In this document: positions 24,311 to 36,000 of the stretch, piece after piece
How the letters are laid out: each line of letters opens with the position of its first letter
Numbering within the stretch: position 1 is the stretch's first letter
Source of the DNA: Saccopteryx bilineata
Lineage: Eukaryota > Chordata > Mammalia > Chiroptera > Emballonuridae
Reading direction: 5' to 3'
Length of the DNA: 64,000 nucleotides
NCBI RefSeq assembly: GCF_036850765.1
Contig: NC_089490.1
Coordinates: forward strand, 389,374,558-389,438,557
Position numbers and translations under genes: made by a program
The notes under the pieces: model-generated
Told to the model about the DNA's origin: nothing
Seen by the model: only the letters and a program-made list of their open reading frames with translations
Database searches by the model: none

Positions 24311-27300
24311 ACTAAAATAAAAATTAAAAAAAAAAAAAAGAGAATGTGACAAGCTATGCTAGTTCTGGGCCTATCCATTTCTTCCCTGTTGGAACTGTCA
24401 CATTTAGATTCCCTAAGCTGCTATATAAAAAATCTTGCGGACTTTTTATAAGCATTGAAAAGAGGAACTGCTGAGACTACATTGAGAGGGAGAAAGATCT
24501 AGCCGTCCCAACTGAGTCTCCAGATGACTCTAGAGACCTCAAGCAAGACTAGCAGAACTCCCCCACTAAGCCCTGTCTACCCAAAGGGCAATAAAAAATG
24601 ATAAAATTGTTATTTTAAGTCACCAAGTTTTGTTGTGTGGTTTGTTACATATCAGTAGATGAAGGAAACAGTTCCTGATCATGTGGAACTTTTGAGTTGA
24701 TCACAGCAGTAACATTAGAACTAAGTCCATAAAGTTAGCTTAAAAGCCTAAAGTAATCATATCCATACTCAAAGGAACCCTGGCCACCAAAGCAAAACAT
24801 CAAACAAGACATTTGTAAAGAGATCTTAACAATATTGCTCACTGCAAACTTACAGTGTACATCCAAAGCATGAGATCTTGGCATTGGTCAGAAGGGACAA
24901 TGTGAATTTAGAAAGACTTGCTCCTCTTTCCTCTCTATCCCACTCAGGCTCTCTATCTTTCTGAAACAGCCTTCAATGGCTCTCTCTCAATATAGAAGGT
25001 AGCCCTAGAATTTGGCAAATTAAAGCTTTTTGTGCTCCCTCCCTTATCAAAATGCAGGACCAGTTTTTCTTTTGCAAAAATCATTACGAGAGTGTGCACG
25101 AAAAATGAAGATAATATCCCACGCCCTTGCTATGGACCAAACTACTTTTTGTATTACTGGAACTGTCTAAAATAGAATCTCATTGTGTCTGCAGGGAGTG
25201 ACTAATGGAAATAACCTATACTAGCCTTACCTCAATAGCCATTTGTAATTCTCCCTTCACAAGGCACCTCACATTTTTATGTACTTGGTTTACTCCAATT
25301 TTACACGGTGAGATTTCACAGATACCCATGAAGACTGATGTCCAAAAAATGATACTAAAAGGAAATAACCTGCAGAGAATATGTCACAGAAAAAGGAGAG
25401 GAGTATTTCTGTGCAGGGGTATGGGAGCAGAGTAACAACGGAAAAAAGGGAGAAAACAGTAGGCATTTTTTGAGCGCCTATACTTGTAAAAGCAACTGAT
25501 GTTTAACTTATTTAACCCTCACTCACAATTTTACAATTGTGAGGAAGTTGAGGTTTAGAAAGGCTACTTAACCAGCCCAAGGTTACATAATAGAGGCAGA
25601 ATTTCAACCTAGAGTTCCTTAACTCCAAATCTTCCTGCCAAAATACATTCAAAGAGAGAAGAAAGGGAACCTAAAGAGACCACAAGAGTTAAAGCAACAG
25701 TGCATCACAGGAGGCAGAAGCAAAAGGAAAAATAAAAGCTGAAAAATAGAGGTTAATATCCATATTTAATTAAGAACTCATAAAACTCAACCCCCCAAAA
25801 TCCCTAAACAATCCAATTAAAAAATGGGCAGTGGTCCTGAACAGATACTTCTCCAAAGAGACCATATAAATATGGTCAATACATATGAAAAAAATGTTCA
25901 GTGTCACTAATCATCAGAGAAATGCAAATAAAAACCACAATGAGATATTACCTCATACTTGTCAGAATGGCTATCATCAATAAATCAACAAACAACAAGT
26001 GCTGGCGAGGATGTGGAGGAAAGGGAACCCTCATGCACTGTTGGTGCAAATGCAGAATGGTTCAGCCACTATGGAAAACAGTATGGAAGTTCCTCAAAAA
26101 ATGAAAAATGAAACTGTCTTGCACCTGACCAGGCAGTGGCACAGTGGATAGAGTGTCAGATTGGGATGCAGAGGACCCAGGTTCGAGACCCCGAGGTTGC
26201 CAGCTTGAGCGCAGGCTCATCTGGTTTGAGCAAAGCTCACCAGCTTGGACCCAAGGTCACTGGCTCAAGCAATGGGTTACTCGGTCTGCTGTAGCCCCAT
26301 GGTCAAGGCACATAGGAGAAAGCAATCAATGAACAACTAAGGTGTCGCAACGAAAAACTGATGATTGATGCCTCTCATCTCTCTCCGTTCCTGTCTGTCC
26401 CTCTCTATCCCTCTCTCTGACTCTCTCTGTCCCTGTAAAAAAATAAACAAACAAAAACAACAAAACAACTGTCTTGCCAAACCAGGGAGTGGCGCAGTGG
26501 ACAGAGTATCGGCCTGGGATACTAAGGACCTAGGTTGAAAACCCCAAGGACCTCTGGCTTGAGCCCAAAGGTCACTTGTCGCTGGCTTGAGCAAGGGGTC
26601 ACTGGCTTGCCTGGAGCCCCCTGGTCAAGGCACATATGAGAAAGCAATCAATGAACAACTAAGATGCCACAATGAAGAACTGATGCTTCTCATCTCTCTC
26701 CCTTCCTGCCGTCTGTCCCCCCCTTCAGGCTTAAAAAAAAAAACTGCCCCGTTTCCAGCTTCAGAAAAATACAAAAAAAACACAACTTCCTTATGATCAA
26801 GCGATTTCACTTCTGGGTATATATTCAAAGAAATAAAAAACACTAATTCAAATAAATATATGCACTCCTATGTTTAATGCTGAGTTATTTACAATTGCCA
26901 AGTTATGGAAGCTGCCCAAGTGTCCATCAATAGAAGAGAGGATAGAAAAACTGTGGTACATACACACAATGGAATATTATTTAGCCACAAAAAAAGAATG
27001 AAATCTTACCATTTGTAACAGCATGGATGGACCCAGAGCAGTAATTTTCAATGGTTATATCACAAGAATTTTTAAAATATGTAAGTCTTGACTATTTAGT
27101 CAGGGGCACTGATCTCTTTTCCCTTAGATTGTCAAATAAAAAAATGGCAACAGTCAACACAATAGCCATCTGGTATGAATGCCCTGTCCTGAACCACAAA
27201 AATATTGACCATATAACAGAGTTGCATCTTTTTTTTTTTTTTAATTTAAAGAGCCTTTATTAGCCAGCCGGTGACTGCTAGCTGAGAAACAGCTAACAGC

Positions 27301-29999
27301 CCAGAGTTGCATCTTTTGATCATGTTGTATAGTAAGGTTGTGTCTGATTGGTTAATTCTTGGTACCAGAAATCCTTATATATAAATATAGGCACTCAATT
27401 TTTTTTTAACACGGCACTCATTTTTTTTAAAAAAGTCAACCTGGAACAACAAGGGTAGGTAATTAATATTATTATGTTATTTTGTAAATCAAACAAAATT
27501 AAACCATTTGGGGGGTTCAGATTGGCAATAGTTATATTTTTTTGGTGTGCCACAGAATTTTAGTAATCAGATGTGCCATGAAGTAAAAAATGTTGAAAAT
27601 TACTAACCTAGAGGGTATTATGTTAAGTGAAATGAGTCAGAAAGAGAAAGATAAATACTATATGATTTCACTTATATGTGGAATCTAAAGTGCAAAATAA
27701 ATGAACAAAAAAATAGAAACAGACTCATAGCTACAAAGAACTGACTGATGGTTGCCAGAGGGTAGAGGGATTGGGGGCTGGGTGATAAAGGTGAAGGAAT
27801 TAAGACCACAAACTGGTCATCACAAAACAGTCCCAGGGATGCAGAGCACAGCATAGGAAATACAGTCAATAAGATTACAATAATTATGTATGGTGCCAGG
27901 TGGGGACTTGAAATATCAGGGGGACCACTTTGTAAAGTATATGATTGCCTAACCACTATGCTGTACATGTGAAACTAATACAAAATAAATTAAAGTAATT
28001 GAAAAATAAAAAATTTAAAAAGGTGACAGATAACGCAAAGGGATACTGGTATACTACAGAGATTGGGGGGAGGAGTGGGGGGGGTTAAAAAATTCCTAGG
28101 TGGTATAACTTGGTGTGTATCAGAAATACTTTAAAATGAAGATTACATACCCCCTACACCAAGTTTCTGATTCAGTAGGCCTGAGGTGAGCTCTTTCTTT
28201 TGTTTTCCTTTTCTTTGAGAGGAGGGGAGACAAGACTCCTGCATGTGCCCTGACCAGGATCTACCCAGCAACCCCCATTTGGAGCTGATGCTCTGCTCAT
28301 CTGAGGCCATGCTCACAACCAAGTTATTTTTAACGCCTGAGGCAGGGGCTCGCCACTGAACCATCCTCAGCACCCAGGGCCAATGTACTCAAATCAATCA
28401 AGCCATGGCTGCAGGAAGGGAAGAGAGGGAGAGAGAAAGAGAGAAGCGAGAGGGGGAGGGGTTGAGAAGCAGATGGGTGCTTCTCCTGTGTGCCCTGTCT
28501 GGGAATGGACCTGGGACACCCACATGACGGGCCAACACTCAACCACTGAGCCAACTGGCCAGGGCCCAAAAGTTGAATTCCTAACAAATTCCCAGGAGAT
28601 GCAGATGTTCCTAGTTGGAGCCCATACTTTGAGAACCACTAGCCAAAGATCTCATGAGAAACATATTCTAATATATCTAAGTTTATTCTCTGAACTTGTC
28701 ATATCCAAAATAGTACCATCTAACAGCTGCCAAATTTAGTGGCTCCACAGGGAATAAAACTTCAGCAGCTCTGTTAGGATGAATATTGCCACAATGGTCC
28801 TTTGACTACAAGGAGCTAACAGATAATGACCTGCCCAAGTTTTGCATCAATCCTGAGAACTCATAAGAGACAAATATAAAAAGGAATCAGAAGAACATGC
28901 AAAAACTAGTGGGAAAATACTAGACTAGACCAGACTGCCATTAAAAATACTAGACTGCCATTAAAAAAAAGGTTTCTTCTTGTTTTAATTTTAAAAGGGT
29001 TATATCTGCTAAAAAGGAAATTAAGAAAACAATCCTATTTACAATATAGCATCAAAAAGGATAACATACTTAGAAATAAGCTTCACAAAGAGGTGAAAGA
29101 TCTGCACACTGAAAACGATAAAACATTACTGAGAGAAATTAAAGGAGACATAAATAAATGAAAATATATCCTATGTTCAGGGACTAGAAGATTGACTATA
29201 ATGTTAAAATATCCGTAATACTCAAAGCAACCTACAGAGTCAGTGCAGTCCCTATCAATATCCCAAGGCATCTTTTGCAGAAGGAGGAAAAAAATATCCC
29301 AAAATTCATATAAAATCTCAAAGGACCACAAATAAGCAAAATATTGAGGAAAACTGAGTGAAGCTGGAAGACTGACATGTCCTGATTTCAAAACATATTA
29401 CAAAACTACAATAATTAAAACAGTGTGGTACTGGCATATAGACCAATGAAACAGAATAGACTGCCCAGATATAAATCCTTGTATGGTCCAATAATCTTTG
29501 ACAAGGGTGCCAAGACTACAAAATGGGGAAAACATAGTCTCTCAAACAAATCGTACTGGAAAAACTGGCTATCCACATGCAAAAGAGTGGAGACAGGCCC
29601 TTATCTTATGCCATATAAAAAACTTGACTCTGGCTCAGCGGTAGAGCGTCGGCCTAGCATGCGGAGAACCGGGGTTCGATCCCGGCCAGGGCACATAGGA
29701 GAAGCGCCCATTTGCTTCTCCACCCCTCCGCCGCGCTTTCCTCTCTGTCTCTCTCTTCCCCTCCCGCAGCCAAGGCTCCATTGGAGCAAAGATGGCCTGG
29801 GCGCTGGGCATGGCTCTGTGGCCTCTGCCTCAGGCGCTAGAGTGGCTCTGGTCGCAATATGGCGACGCCCAGGATGGGCAGAGCATCGCCCCCTGGGGGG
29901 CAGAGCACCGCCCCTGGTGGGCGTGCCGGGTGGATCCCGGTCGGGCGCATGCGGGAGTCTGTCTGACTGTCTCTCCCTGTTTCCAGCTTCAGAAAAATG

Positions 30000-30041
<42 letters not shown>

Positions 30042-33000
30042 TGACTCAACTTGTGGTGGCACAGTAGCTAAAAGCATCAACCTGGAATGCTGAGTTCAAT
30101 GCCAGTTCAAAACCCTGGTCTTGCCTGGTCAAGGCACATACAAGAAGTAACTACCACGAGTTGATGCTTCCCACTCCTCGCCTCAACTTTCTCTTCCTCT
30201 CTCCTCAAAAACCAATAATAAAAGTATTTTTTAAAAATTTGAAAAAAAAGGGCTCAAAATGGATTAAAAACCTAAATATAAGATCTGAAACTATTAAACT
30301 CCCAGAAGAAAATACAGGGGAAAAGTTTTATGAGATAGTGTTGGGCAAACAAGTTTGTAAAATCTGTGTCATTTGGGTTTGCTCACTTTTATTGTTTAAA
30401 TGTGGCTGGGCAACCAAATGTGTGCTTGCCCTCAGAGCAGAGCAGTTGATTGCAGATTGCATTCCTCCTTGGGAAGTGCCTTTATTATGCTAACGTGTGC
30501 TGGACAGGTCTTTGTGGGCCCAGGTAGTTTTTTAGAAGGAAGAAGAAGCCAAGATGGAAGGGAAGGAGAAAGAAGCTAATTTTGCAGAGTAAGAAGCCAT
30601 GTTGGCAGATGGGGAACCAGAGGTGACTAAGACTGGTGGGAGCCTTTGATTCTAGGAAAAATCGGATGAGTCAGTGGCTTTGGGAGCCCTGAATGGAAAG
30701 GGAAGTGTTTTCCCACTGTGTGTTTACTCACCGGCTCAGCTGCCTTGTGAGGCTAGAATAAAGGAATGGGCCCACTATTTTTTGGCTCCACTGTTTCTTT
30801 ACCGTGTGCCCGAATCTAATGTGAACCTGCATGAGCACGGCCATGACAGCGGTGGCCCCTGGCCATACAGACTGAAATGGGCAATAAGTTCTTAGATAGG
30901 ACACCAAAAGACAAACAAAAACCAACAATAGACAAAAGGGACTGCATCAAACTTAAAACTTATGTATAACTGTGGAAGACAGTTGACAAAAGTCCTCACA
31001 GTTTAAGACTTAAAAGCCAAAAGAGGCCCTGGCCAGTTGGCTCAGTGGTAGAGCGTCAGCCTGGCATGCAGGAGTCCTGAGTTTGACCCCCCCCCTCCCC
31101 GGGCACACAGGAGAAGCGCCCATCTGCTTCTCCACCCCTCCCCCTCTCCTTCCTCTCTGTCTCTCCCTTCCCCTCCTGCAGCCAAGGATCCATTGGAGCA
31201 AAGTTTGCCCAGGTGCTGAGGATGGCTCTGTGGCCTCTGCCTCAGGTGCTAGAATGGCTCTGGTAACAACAGAGTAATGCCCCAGATGGGCACAGCATCA
31301 CCCCCTGGTGGGCATGCCGGGTGGATCCCGGTCGGGCACATGCGGGAGTCTGTCTGACTGCCTCCCGTTTTCAACTTCAGAAAAATACAAAAAAATAATA
31401 ATAATAAATTTTTTTAAAAAGCCAAAAGAATAAGCTCTTCCACACAAATCTCTGATTGATTGATTATATTCTTAAAGGCTATGCCTTTCTCCACACCTCT
31501 GTGTTAGCTGTGTCTTGAAGAGACTAGAGGTAGTTTTCTTTTTATTCTTTGTTTCATAAAGTTAAGATGTTACATATGGTGGTGGGGGGGGGGTTCTGCA
31601 CTGGGGAGAATTCTTGGGTTGCCTCGAAAATGTTTTTGATTTGCAAATGACTTTTCTTTACACTATAAAAATAAAGCTTCTGGGAGTGCAAGCGCTTTTG
31701 GTAGGTCATCAGCCACCATAAGACTTCCAGATCCCATCCTTTTTTTCTGTGTTGATAATCCTCCACCATTCCCACCCGAGACCTGAAAAACTATTTGCCA
31801 CACTCGTTCACAACATACAGCAAAGGGAAAAATCAACAGAGAAAAAAAGGAATCTACAGAACAAGAGAAAATATTTGCAAACTACTTATTAGATAAGGAG
31901 TTAATATCCAGAATATATATTTTTAAAATTCATGAATTTAATGACCAAAAAAAATTTTTTTTAATGGGCAAAGGACTTAAATAGATATTTATTCAAACAA
32001 GCATATAAAAAGATGCTCAACATTACTTATAATCCAGTAAATGCAAATCAAATCACAATGAGATATCACTTCATGCCCATTAAGATGGTCACTTTCAAAA
32101 ACAAATGTTGGCAAGGATAAGGAGAAATTGGAATCTTTGTACACTGTTGGTGGAATTGTATAATGGTGCAAACACTATAAAAACAGTATATAGAGGTTCC
32201 TTAAAAAATTAAAAATGGGGCCCTGGCTGGTTGGCTCAGTGGTAGAGAGTCGGCCTGGCATGCAGGAGTCCTGGGTTCGATTCCTGGCCAGGGCACAGAG
32301 GAGAAGCGTCCATCTGCTTCTCCACCCCTCCCCCTCTCCTTCCTCTCTCTCTCTCTCTCTTCCCCTCCCACAGCCAAGGCTCCATTGGAGCAAAGTTGGC
32401 CCGGGCGCTGAGGATGGCTCTGTGGCCTCTGCCTCAGCACTAGAATGGCTCTGGTTGCAACAGAGCAACGCCCCAGATGGGCAGAGCATCGCCCCCTGGT
32501 GGGCATGCCGGGTGGATCCCAGTCGGGCGCATGCGGGAGTCTGTCTGACTGCCTCCCCATTTCCAACTTCAGAAAAATAAAAAATAAAAAAATTAAAAAT
32601 TAAAATGGTACTACCATATATGATCCAGTAATCTCATTTCTGAGTATATATCCAAAAGAATTAAAAACAGGATATCAAAGAGATATTTGTACACCCAGTC
32701 ATTGCAGAATTATTCACAATAGCCAAGATGTGGAAGCAACCTAAATGTCCATCCACAGATGAATGGATGATGAAAATGTGTTCTATACATACAATGAAAT
32801 ATTATTATGCCTTCAAAAAGAAAATCCTGTCATATGATACAACATGGATGAACCTTGGGGACATTATGCTAAGTGAAATAAGCCAATCACAGAAAGACAT
32901 ACACATGATTCCACTTATATGAGTTATCTAAGGTAATCAAACTCAAAGAAAACAGAATGGTGGTTGCCAGGGAATGGAGGCAGGAAAATGAATCGTTTCG

Positions 33001-36000
33001 TGTGTATACTGTTTCACTAATACAAAAAGCAAAAGTTCTAGAGGTCTGTGGTACAACTATCTGCATATACTTAACAGTACTGTACATTTAAAAAGTGTTA
33101 AAAGAGGCCCTGGCCAGTTGGCTCAGCGGTAGAGCCTTGGCCCAATGTGTGGAAATCCCGGATTCGATTCTTGGTCAGGGCACACAGGAGAAGAGCCCAT
33201 CTGCTTCTTCACCCTTCCCCCTCTCCTTCCTCTCTGCCTCTTTCTTTCCCTCCTGCAGCCAAGGCTCTATTGGAGCAAAGTTGGCCTGGGCACTGAGGAT
33301 GGCTCCACTGCCTCCACCTCAGGCACTAGAATGGCTCGGGCCACAACAGAGCAACGCTCCAGATGGGTAGAGCATCACCCCCTGGTAGGCATGCTGGGTG
33401 GATCCAGGTCGGGCGCATGCAGGAGTCTGTCTGACTGCCTCCCTGCTTCTAACTTCGGAAAAAATACACAAAAAAAAGTGTTAAAAGAGTAAAGAGTAAA
33501 TGTATGTGTTTATTTTAACACAATAAGAAAAAAAATGCAGCCCATGGGCCTGCCTTATGCATGCGTGACTGTAGTGGGAAATTGGAGCATCATGCCGTTG
33601 GGATGGGGCTAAGCGTGTGGGCCATTATCTTTGACCTGGACAACATGATCATCGACATGGGTGGGCAAGTAGACAAGGTAATAAAGCCCTCATAATCAAA
33701 ATGCCATTTCAAAAAAAGGCTGAAATCATTTGTGACAAAGTTCAAGTTAAACTCAGCAAGGAATGTTTTCATTCTTCCAATACACGCATTACTGATCTAA
33801 GGACCTCACACTGGGAAGAAACAATTCAGGAAACAAAGGGTGGTACAGCCAATAGAAAATTGGTTGAAGAATGTTATTTTCTGTGGAAATCTACATGTTT
33901 ACAGCACATGACACTAGCAGAAGATGTCAAAGCCATGCTCGCTGAACATAGAAAGGAAGTCTGCCTTTTATTAACAAATAGAGACAGACACACCCAGAGG
34001 GAGAAGATCAAGGTTGTGCCTGTCAGTTCTATTTTGATGCTATTGTTGTAGGTGGAGAACAGAAGGAAGAGAAACCAGCACCTTCCATATTCTATTTCTG
34101 CTGTGATCTCCTTGGGGTACAGCCTGGTGACTGACTGTCAGAGGTCCCCAAACTACGGCCCGCAGGCTGCATGCGGCCCCCTGAGGCCATTTATCTGGCC
34201 TCTGCTGCACTTCTGGAATGGGCACCTCTTTCATTGGTGGTCAGTGAGAGGAGCATAAGATGCATCCGCATCCTGTGCTCCTGGAGTACTGTATGTGGCA
34301 GTGCCGCAAAGCGCGGCGTCACTCACATACAGTACTATTTCCGGTGATGTGGGACGCATGCATCACGGCTCCAGAAGCGCATCATATCACTTGTTACAGC
34401 TAGCAGTGACAAATACGGAACTAGACATTGACCATCTCATTAGCCAAAAGCAGGTCCATAGTTCCCATTGAAATACTGGTCAGTTTGTCGATTTAAATTT
34501 ACTTGTTCTTTATTTTAAATATTGTACTTGTTCCCATTTTGGTTTTTTTACTTTAAAATAAGATATGTGCAGTGTGCATAGGGATTTGTTCATAGTTTTT
34601 TTTATAGTCCGGCCCTCCAATGGTCTGAGGGACAGTGAACTGGCCCCCTGTGTAAAAAGTTTGGGGACCCCTGGATTATGTGATGGTTGGTAACACACAA
34701 TAAACTGATATACAAGAAGACCTCAATGCAGGGCTGAAAGCAACAGTCTGTATAAATAAAAATGAAATCGTGCCACTGAAGTCATGCCCATGCCACATTA
34801 TATACAAAATGAATATGAAGCTATAAAATATCCCCTAATTTTTGTAAGCAGTATAGTTTCTTCTGTACTAGAGTTACCTGCTCTCTTACAAAGAAAGTAT
34901 AGACTGTAAAGTCAGTATGTCAGCTTAAAGCAAGTAAGAGGGCATGGTTACCGTATTTTTCACTCCGTAAGACGCATATTTTCCCCCCCCAACAGTGGAG
35001 GGAAAAATGCCCGTGCATCTTACAGAGCGAAAAATACAGTATGTATTATTTTATAGGGTATGAACTAAGAAAAATTAAGGCATTCCATGTATTATGATCC
35101 AGTTCTAAGAATAATTTTTATTTATGATTTGATAAACCAACCATCAACTTGTATTTGTACCTGGAAATCTAGAATAAATTAATATGTTGGTTTTAGTAGT
35201 GTGATTGAGAAAACTTGAATACATTATTTATTCATCTGTGACCTGAGGTTTTAAAAAAATTGTTTTACTCATTTTTTAGCATCTTAAATCTAAGAAGATA
35301 CCAAAGAGGTTATTTATACATAGGTGCACAAATATAGGTTTCATGCAGTGGCTTAAAAATACATGTTTTTTAAAATAATAAACATTCTAAAACATGTAAT
35401 GAAGGTTTACTAGAACAACTGAATATGGTTAAGAAATTAGTGCTAAGTCACATGCAAATTAAGGCTTTTTTTTCTTTTTTAATTAAGGAATTTCATGGTG
35501 AGATTATTTTGTACATTTTTGGAAATATATATGCCATTTTTTGCCGACTTTAAGTGTAGACTTTCTTTTATGAATCTACTTTTCGTGCATGATCTTTTTG
35601 GGAGGCCTCCAGTTTTCCTACAGTGTAAACATGACAAATAGATTCTTCCAGTAAAAAAAAAAATCTGTTGAAATCTGCATGCGGTGCTCTCCTTCCATGA
35701 CATCACATCTTTCCAGAGTAAACTTAGAGTTTCCTGTTACCGCTCATGGAAGTAGTTTTTTACTATCTTTTCCCAGACACACAATGTAGTTGAGACTAGA
35801 CTGTCTTGCTGAAGATAACAGCCACAAAAAGTCATTTTCCTTTTGTGGATACATCAGAGAGAAATTGTCTTGGTCCAGCCTAACCAGGCACCCTCACCCC
35901 CACCTATCTCTACTGACTGAAGAGTTTCACCTATATGATGAAAACTAACCGAAAATTAGTTTTTGCTATGAACCATTTTCTTTTCTTTTTTTTAAAAATT

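Larger units (their letters stand above)
25751..28020 (+). mobile_element. L1 ORF2 3'/3' UTR remnant, heavily interrupted
   Basis: L1 reverse-transcriptase C-terminal coding and 3' UTR sequence (CATCAGAGAAATGCAAATAA, CTGGCGAGGATGTGGAGGAA, ACACAATGGAATATTATTTA, CTATATGATTTCACTTATAT). It is interrupted by SINEs at 26127 and 26475 and by a hAT MITE at 27039. Many stops; inactive. Confidence 0.9.
28970..33540 (+). mobile_element. Second L1 remnant, interrupted by at least six insertions
   Basis: L1 ORF2 sequence from the middle of the RT region (CTACAGAGTCAGTGCAGTCC, CTGGAAAAACTGGCTATCCA) to the 3' UTR (CTTATATGAGTTATCTAAGG). The L1 pieces are 28970-29630, 30240-30348, 30878-30970, 31815-32218 and 32588-33106. 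Between them lie family A and B SINEs and two LTR-like blocks. Confidence 0.88.
33530..35100 (+). pseudogene. NANP: NANP processed pseudogene, interrupted by three DNA transposons
   Basis: An intronless copy of N-acylneuraminate-9-phosphatase (a HAD-family phosphatase of sialic acid synthesis). The start ATG is at 33603 (ATGGGGCTAAGC). The HAD motif reads IIFDLDN followed by M instead of the expected T. Homology continues through [41 protein letters not shown], then (after an insertion) VMVGNTLETDIQ-like and [13 protein letters not shown] segments, and finally [11 protein letters not shown] with a stop at 34926-34928. A stop codon and a frameshift near 33690-33705 and further shifts near 34015-34050 destroy the frame. 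Insertions: a hAT MITE (34139-34673), a mariner-tail fragment (34803-34853) and a TA-flanked MITE (34951-35039). The 3' UTR end is not defined. Sense is opposite to AMBRA1. Confidence 0.9.

Noticed and set aside
29425..30000. 191-codon plus-strand frame
   Set aside because: It runs from L1 remnant sequence into a family A SINE with no frame continuity in either element; chance frame.
33603..34928. Functional NANP gene
   Set aside because: Stops, frameshifts and three transposon insertions; no introns; inside another gene. It is a dead retrocopy.
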